From assembly GCF_900112455.1 (NCBI RefSeq), contig NZ_FOLT01000011.1:1-54638 (forward strand): DNA of 54,638 nt, written 5' to 3'. The DNA is from Alkalibacterium subtropicum (lineage in GTDB: Bacteria > Bacillota > Bacilli > Lactobacillales > Carnobacteriaceae_A). A program made the translations under genes and the position numbers. The notes under the pieces were generated by a model. That model saw only the letters and a program-made list of their open reading frames with translations. It was not told the origin of the DNA and searched no databases. Position 1 is the first letter of the stretch, and every line of letters begins with the position of its first letter. Below, one piece after another: positions 51,102-54,638 of the stretch.

Positions 51102-52066
51102 ATACGATCAGAGAATATATCGAGCAAATGTTCAAAGGCGTTCCGATGACCGAGGAAACAGCCCAGTTAAAAGCGGATATCCTGGCTAATCTGGAAGATA
51201 AATATACGGCATTAAAAGACAGTGGGGCATCCGAACATGAAGCGATCGGCACGGTGATTGCTGAGTTCGGGGATATCGATGAGCTGCTGGAAGAATTCGG
51301 CGTGACCCGTGTAAATCAACAGGTCACGACAAACTATGAGACGATGGGCGAGTCAGACTTGAGACAATATATTCAGGCAAAAGGAAAATTGGGATGGAAC
51401 ATCGGGCTGGGCATTTTATCCATTCTGGCGGGTATGGCGGGATTGCTCCTATTTTTAGCTTTTCAGGCTGTGCTGCCCGGAGCCCTTTATATCGGCCTGT
51501 TCTTTCTTTTCAGCTTTTCAGTCATCGGCATCGGTCTGTTTATTATTGAAGGCATGAAGGCGGGCGATCTAAAACGCTTTAACTCGCCTTATATCATTTT
51601 CCCCAATGATAAAGAACAGTTCATCTCTGAACAGGAAGACTATAAGCGGTCGTTTATTTTCAGTATCGTTGCCGGGGTGTCTCTGTGCATTATGTCGATC
51701 ACGCCCATATTGATGGGCGCATTGACGACACTCCTGCCGGTCCTTGTCGGGGTTGCTTTTTCCCTGTTGCTGATCGGTGTCGGGATCATCTTCTTTACCT
51801 ACAGCGGCAATATCTGGAATGCGTATGAAAACATCAAGCAGAACGGTAAATTTGTCGAAGTGATCGAAGAAGAAGCCGCCAGAGACGAGCGAAACAGGAA
51901 AATGAATTACATCATCGACGAAATCTACTGGCCTATTATCGTGGTCATCTATTTTGTCTTCAGTTTCACTCAGGGGACATGGGCGTGGTCGTGGGTCATT
52001 TTCGTTCTTGCAGGAGCTTTGGAGAGTACGATCAAATCACTCGCCGGCAGCTGGGAAAAGACCTAG
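51098..52066 (+). CDS. Membrane protein with permease-prefix (HAAS-like) domain
   Basis: 322 aa. Residues 1-70 form the helical prefix domain (TIREYIEQMFKGVPMTEETA, EAIGTVIAEFGDIDELLEEF). Then about six hydrophobic segments: around 100-145, 180-235 and 275-310. Co-translated with PadR. Such pairs respond to envelope or antibiotic stress in several Firmicutes; that is family knowledge and has not been shown for this gene. Terminator follows. Confidence 0.82.
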   Translation: MNTIREYIEQMFKGVPMTEETAQLKADILANLEDKYTALKDSGASEHEAIGTVIAEFGDIDELLEEFGVTRVNQQVTTNYETMGESDLRQYIQAKGKLGWNIGLGILSILAGMAGLLLFLAFQAVLPGALYIGLFFLFSFSVIGIGLFIIEGMKAGDLKRFNSPYIIFPNDKEQFISEQEDYKRSFIFSIVAGVSLCIMSITPILMGALTTLLPVLVGVAFSLLLIGVGIIFFTYSGNIWNAYENIKQNGKFVEVIEEEAARDERNRKMNYIIDEIYWPIIVVIYFVFSFTQGTWAWSWVIFVLAGALESTIKSLAGSWEKT

Positions 52067-52096
52067 ACGGCTTGTCAAATTAGAATGGATCAAAAG

Positions 52097-52126
52097 AAAG
52101 CGGGAGCATATGCTTCCCGCTTTTTT
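52097..52126 (+). terminator. Terminator after the PadR operon
   Basis: AAAGCGGGA...TCCCGCTTT with an inner GCATATGC, then a run of T. Confidence 0.9.
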
Positions 52127-52272
52127 ATCTTTATTGCCTCTGCAGCAGCGAACGTTTTCAAGACATGTCACACACGACGCTTTTGCATGGTATCGGCTGA
52201 CCCGTCGTAGACTTCCTGATGTGTCTCTTTGCCTGCTGCTTTACGTTCATAGCTTTGAATAAGCTGGATAAA

Positions 52273-52311
52273 AAAAGCCACGGAACGGAATAGTACCGTT
52301 CAGTGGCTTTT
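52273..52311. terminator. Terminator of the quinone oxidoreductase gene
   Basis: AAAAGCCAC-G-GAACGG pairs with CCGTTC-A-GTGGCTTTT around AATAGTA. The left A-run gives the T-run on the minus strand. Confidence 0.85.
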
Positions 52312-52334
52312 CGTGTGTTTAAAATAATGGGTAA

Positions 52335-53363
52335 TCAGCTGTCATGGGCCAGTACGATCTTGCCGATCGTATGCTCCGTCTGCAGCTGTGCATAAGCTTT
52401 TCTGAGCGTGTCTTCATTCATCTCGCTGTAAAGTGTTTCCAGGTTGGATGTTATAAATCCCTGCTCGACCTGATTTTTCAGCTCAGTCAGATATTCGTGC
52501 TGCTTGATCCAGTCACTCGTTTCATAAACGGAGCGGGTGTACATCAGTTCATAACTGAAGGTCACGCTCTTGCCGAAGAAACGTCCCGGGAGCGGTTTCT
52601 GAAGGGGAAGCAGAGAACACACGCGTCCTTGAGGGGCAATGACTTTGCTGATTTCCCCGATGTTTTCGTCTGCTTTGGCAGCGACGAATACCGTATCCAC
52701 GTTATCAAACCCTAACTCTTCAAGCTGCCTGCCGAAGGGTTCAGTATGGTCGATGATATGTTCTACACCAAGCTCTTTCACGTACTTTCTGCTTTCTTCA
52801 CGTGAGGCCGTACCGATCACAGTGAAACCGTAGTTCAACGCGATCTGGCAGGCGACCGAACCTACACCGCCCGCTGCACCAACGATAAGTAGAGTCACAG
52901 CGCTGGGGTCTTCTGACAGTGAAAACAGATCCAGACGGTCATGCATCACTTCATAAGAGGTGAGTGAAGTCAAAGGCAGTGCTGCTGCTTCCGTATACGT
53001 CAAATTCTTCGGTTTAAGTGCCACCATGCGTTCATCGATGAGGTGATAATCGGCCTGAGCGCCCTGTACCTTGCTTGTGCCGGGGTAAAACACGTCATCC
53101 CCTGTTTTGAATAGCTCGACATCTTCCCCGACTTGGACGACTGTTCCAGAAACATCCCGTCCTAAAATAGTGAAGGAGTCATCAGATGATTTTTTCATCA
53201 TGCGGGTAGCCAAATCAGTAGGGTTAAGACCGACGGCTTTTACTTCGACTAATATCTCCCGTTTTTCTGGTACCGGTATATCCAGTGAAACTTTTTTGAA
53301 TACAGGAAGATCCTCATCTTTTTGAGGATCATAAAACCCGTAGCCATTCATTTGTTCAGTCAT
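52335..53363 (-). CDS. Zinc-binding-type alcohol dehydrogenase, quinone oxidoreductase group
   Basis: About 342 aa MDR-superfamily enzyme: GroES-like N-terminal half (VKAVGLNPTDLATR, GRDVSGTVVQVG), ALPLTSLTSYEVM, and the NADPH loop LLIVGAAGGVGSVA with FTVIGTAS. Zinc-ligand cysteines are not seen, so it is the zinc-free quinone reductase type despite the family name. The frame runs to 53399, but AAAGGATGACAG is spaced for the ATG at 53363. Substrate unknown. Confidence 0.9.
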   Translation of the reverse strand: MTEQMNGYGFYDPQKDEDLPVFKKVSLDIPVPEKREILVEVKAVGLNPTDLATRMMKKSSDDSFTILGRDVSGTVVQVGEDVELFKTGDDVFYPGTSKVQGAQADYHLIDERMVALKPKNLTYTEAAALPLTSLTSYEVMHDRLDLFSLSEDPSAVTLLIVGAAGGVGSVACQIALNYGFTVIGTASREESRKYVKELGVEHIIDHTEPFGRQLEELGFDNVDTVFVAAKADENIGEISKVIAPQGRVCSLLPLQKPLPGRFFGKSVTFSYELMYTRSVYETSDWIKQHEYLTELKNQVEQGFITSNLETLYSEMNEDTLRKAYAQLQTEHTIGKIVLAHDS

Positions 53364-53530
53364 ATCTGTCATCCTTTCGATCTTTTCTTCAGTGTACACC
53401 TTCTTATTTTAAACAACAACTGTCTTTCTTTAAAAAGTGGATAGTGATCGACTACGATTTTTTGTTGTTAAAGTGGGGCGATTTTCGATATGATGGGGAT
53501 AGAATTTTTTAAAGTAGAGGAGAATAAATC

Positions 53531-54493
53531 ATGACCAATTATATAGATAATGCACTGAAAGTATTTGAGAATAATTTCGATTTAAAGAAAGAGGAAAAAG
53601 TGGTGATCATAACCGATGACCGCATGCGAGATGTCGCCTTACCATTTTATGAAGCGGCCTGCATCAAGGGGAACGAAACAGTCTTTTCTCAGTTTCCTGC
53701 GATATATAAATCCGGCGAGGAACCCCCAGCCCTGATCGCTCAGGCAATGAAGGATGCGGATGTGGCATTGTGCGTGACTACAGCCAGTCTGACGCATACG
53801 CGTGCCAAAAAAGAAGCTGCGGCTACCGGGACCCGTATCGGTACGATGCCCGGCATTACTTTGTCGATGCTTGAACAGGGCGCCATCGAAGCAGATCCGG
53901 ATACCGTTCAGAAACTGACCGATTATTTTACTGACCTGTTGGAACGTTCCAGTGAAGTGAAGATCGAAAAAGATGGAGAAGTTCTGACCTTTTCGATCAA
54001 TGGCCGTAAAGGGATCCCAAGTACCGGTATCTTCCGCGAAAAAGGACAGGCTGGTAATGTTCCTTCAGGTGAAGCCTTCATTGCACCACTTGAAGATTCA
54101 GCGAATGGAAAAATCGTCGTTGACGGTTCGATCGCGCAGATCGGAAAAGTCGATCAGCCGGTGACGTTATTTATTGAAAACGGCAAACTCGTTGATGCGA
54201 CTGGCCGTCAGGGGAAAGAGCTGCTCGAGCTCCTTGGTACGGAAGACGGTAAAACCATCGCCGAATTTGGGATTGGCACGAACCCGACAGCCCGCATCAC
54301 AGGTGTCGTATTGGAAGATGAAAAAGTATTCGGTACGGTCCACATAGCCTTTGGCTCCAATAAACCTTTTGGCGGCGTGACCGAAGCCGGTGTACACATC
54401 GACTGTGTGGTCAAGGAACCGACCTTCTGGATCGATGGGGAAAAAGTCATGGAAAAAGGACGGGTACTGAATCCCGATCTGCCATCCGTATAA
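53531..54493 (+). CDS. Leucyl-aminopeptidase-like metallopeptidase (M29-related)
   Basis: 320 aa, cytoplasmic. Metal-binding residues appear in the order expected: Glu in NVPSGEAFIAP, Glu in IAEFGIGTNP, His in TVHIAFGSN and His/Asp in GVHIDCVV. It is shorter than classical M29 AmpS (about 410 aa) and fits the compact aminopeptidase group. Expected to trim N-terminal residues from peptides. GTAGAGGAG precedes the ATG. Single-gene unit with strong terminator. Confidence 0.85.
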   Translation: MTNYIDNALKVFENNFDLKKEEKVVIITDDRMRDVALPFYEAACIKGNETVFSQFPAIYKSGEEPPALIAQAMKDADVALCVTTASLTHTRAKKEAAATGTRIGTMPGITLSMLEQGAIEADPDTVQKLTDYFTDLLERSSEVKIEKDGEVLTFSINGRKGIPSTGIFREKGQAGNVPSGEAFIAPLEDSANGKIVVDGSIAQIGKVDQPVTLFIENGKLVDATGRQGKELLELLGTEDGKTIAEFGIGTNPTARITGVVLEDEKVFGTVHIAFGSNKPFGGVTEAGVHIDCVVKEPTFWIDGEKVMEKGRVLNPDLPSV

Positions 54494-54503
54494 TAGTAAA
54501 AGG

Positions 54504-54540
54504 AAAGGCTAAGACAGAAGATGTCTTAGCCTTTTTTGAT
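54504..54540 (+). terminator. Terminator after the aminopeptidase gene
   Basis: Thirteen perfect pairs (54504-54516 with 54522-54534), loop GAAGA, then TTTT. Confidence 0.92.
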
Positions 54541-54638
54541 CCTCTCTTTTTTATTTGAAAATAATAGTGCAAAAAAGCGCAAAAAAACACGCTCCATGTT
54601 ATAATAAATACAGATAAAATTTATTTTTTTAATTGAGT
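54541..54638 (+). promoter_or_regulatory. Possible promoter of a gene beyond the window
   Basis: A -10-like TATAAT at 54600-54605 in very AT-rich DNA with A-tracts upstream. No coding start is reached before the end of the window. Confidence 0.3.

Overview
The window looks like chromosomal DNA of a low-to-moderate GC Gram-positive bacterium. Shine-Dalgarno sites are strong (AAGGAGG type), GTG and TTG starts are frequent, and rho-independent terminators are many. The gene content (GH65 phosphorylase, NanE with a GntR/HutC regulator, PadR pair, DUF4153, pncA-type hydrolase) fits Lactobacillales, perhaps the Carnobacteriaceae. The taxon is an inference from gene content only. No rRNA, tRNA, insertion sequence, phage or CRISPR array was seen.

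Layout. 0.1-2.4 kb: a GH31 alpha-glucosidase. 2.4-11.7 kb: a visibly AT-richer, loosely packed island with a Wzx-type flippase, two paralogous DegT-family sugar aminotransferases, an ATP-grasp ligase, a FemAB/GNAT-like acyltransferase, RmlA and coding relics, but no glycosyltransferase. It looks like a partial surface-glycan locus making N-acylated dTDP-amino-sugar, inserted between two alpha-glucan catabolism genes. 11.9-14.2 kb: a GH65 (maltose-type) phosphorylase behind a perfect 18-bp inverted repeat. 14.3-31 kb: mostly single-gene units: SDR, GshAB/CphA-like ATP-grasp protein, metallophosphoesterase, MFS, two aldo-keto reductases, P-type ATPase, RimJ/L acetyltransferase, GT2-GtrA fusion, divergent gntR/nanE, ferredoxin reductase-like flavoprotein. 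30.8-42 kb: DUF4153 membrane protein, HSL-type hydrolase with an altered oxyanion motif, CHASE-GGDEM protein, an MFS pseudogene, SDR, Old Yellow Enzyme, GtrA, cysteine hydrolase, and a divergent ComK-like protein. 42-52 kb: a histidine kinase/response regulator pair followed by an ABC exporter, a second ABC exporter, and a PadR/permease-prefix pair. The end carries a quinone oxidoreductase and an M29-like aminopeptidase.

The least ordinary signal is intergenic. Three arrays of small hairpins (A 23.48-24.07 kb, B 32.79-33.09 kb, C 50.21-50.52 kb) run at a constant 51-52 bp pitch. A and C, 26 kb apart, share a CCGAA...TTCGG core whose flanking arms differ from unit to unit but stay complementary. 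B has an unrelated hairpin sequence but the same pitch. Weaker sets of palindromes with about the same spacing occur at 14.47-14.70 kb and 16.8-17.1 kb. I do not recognise this as a described repeat family.
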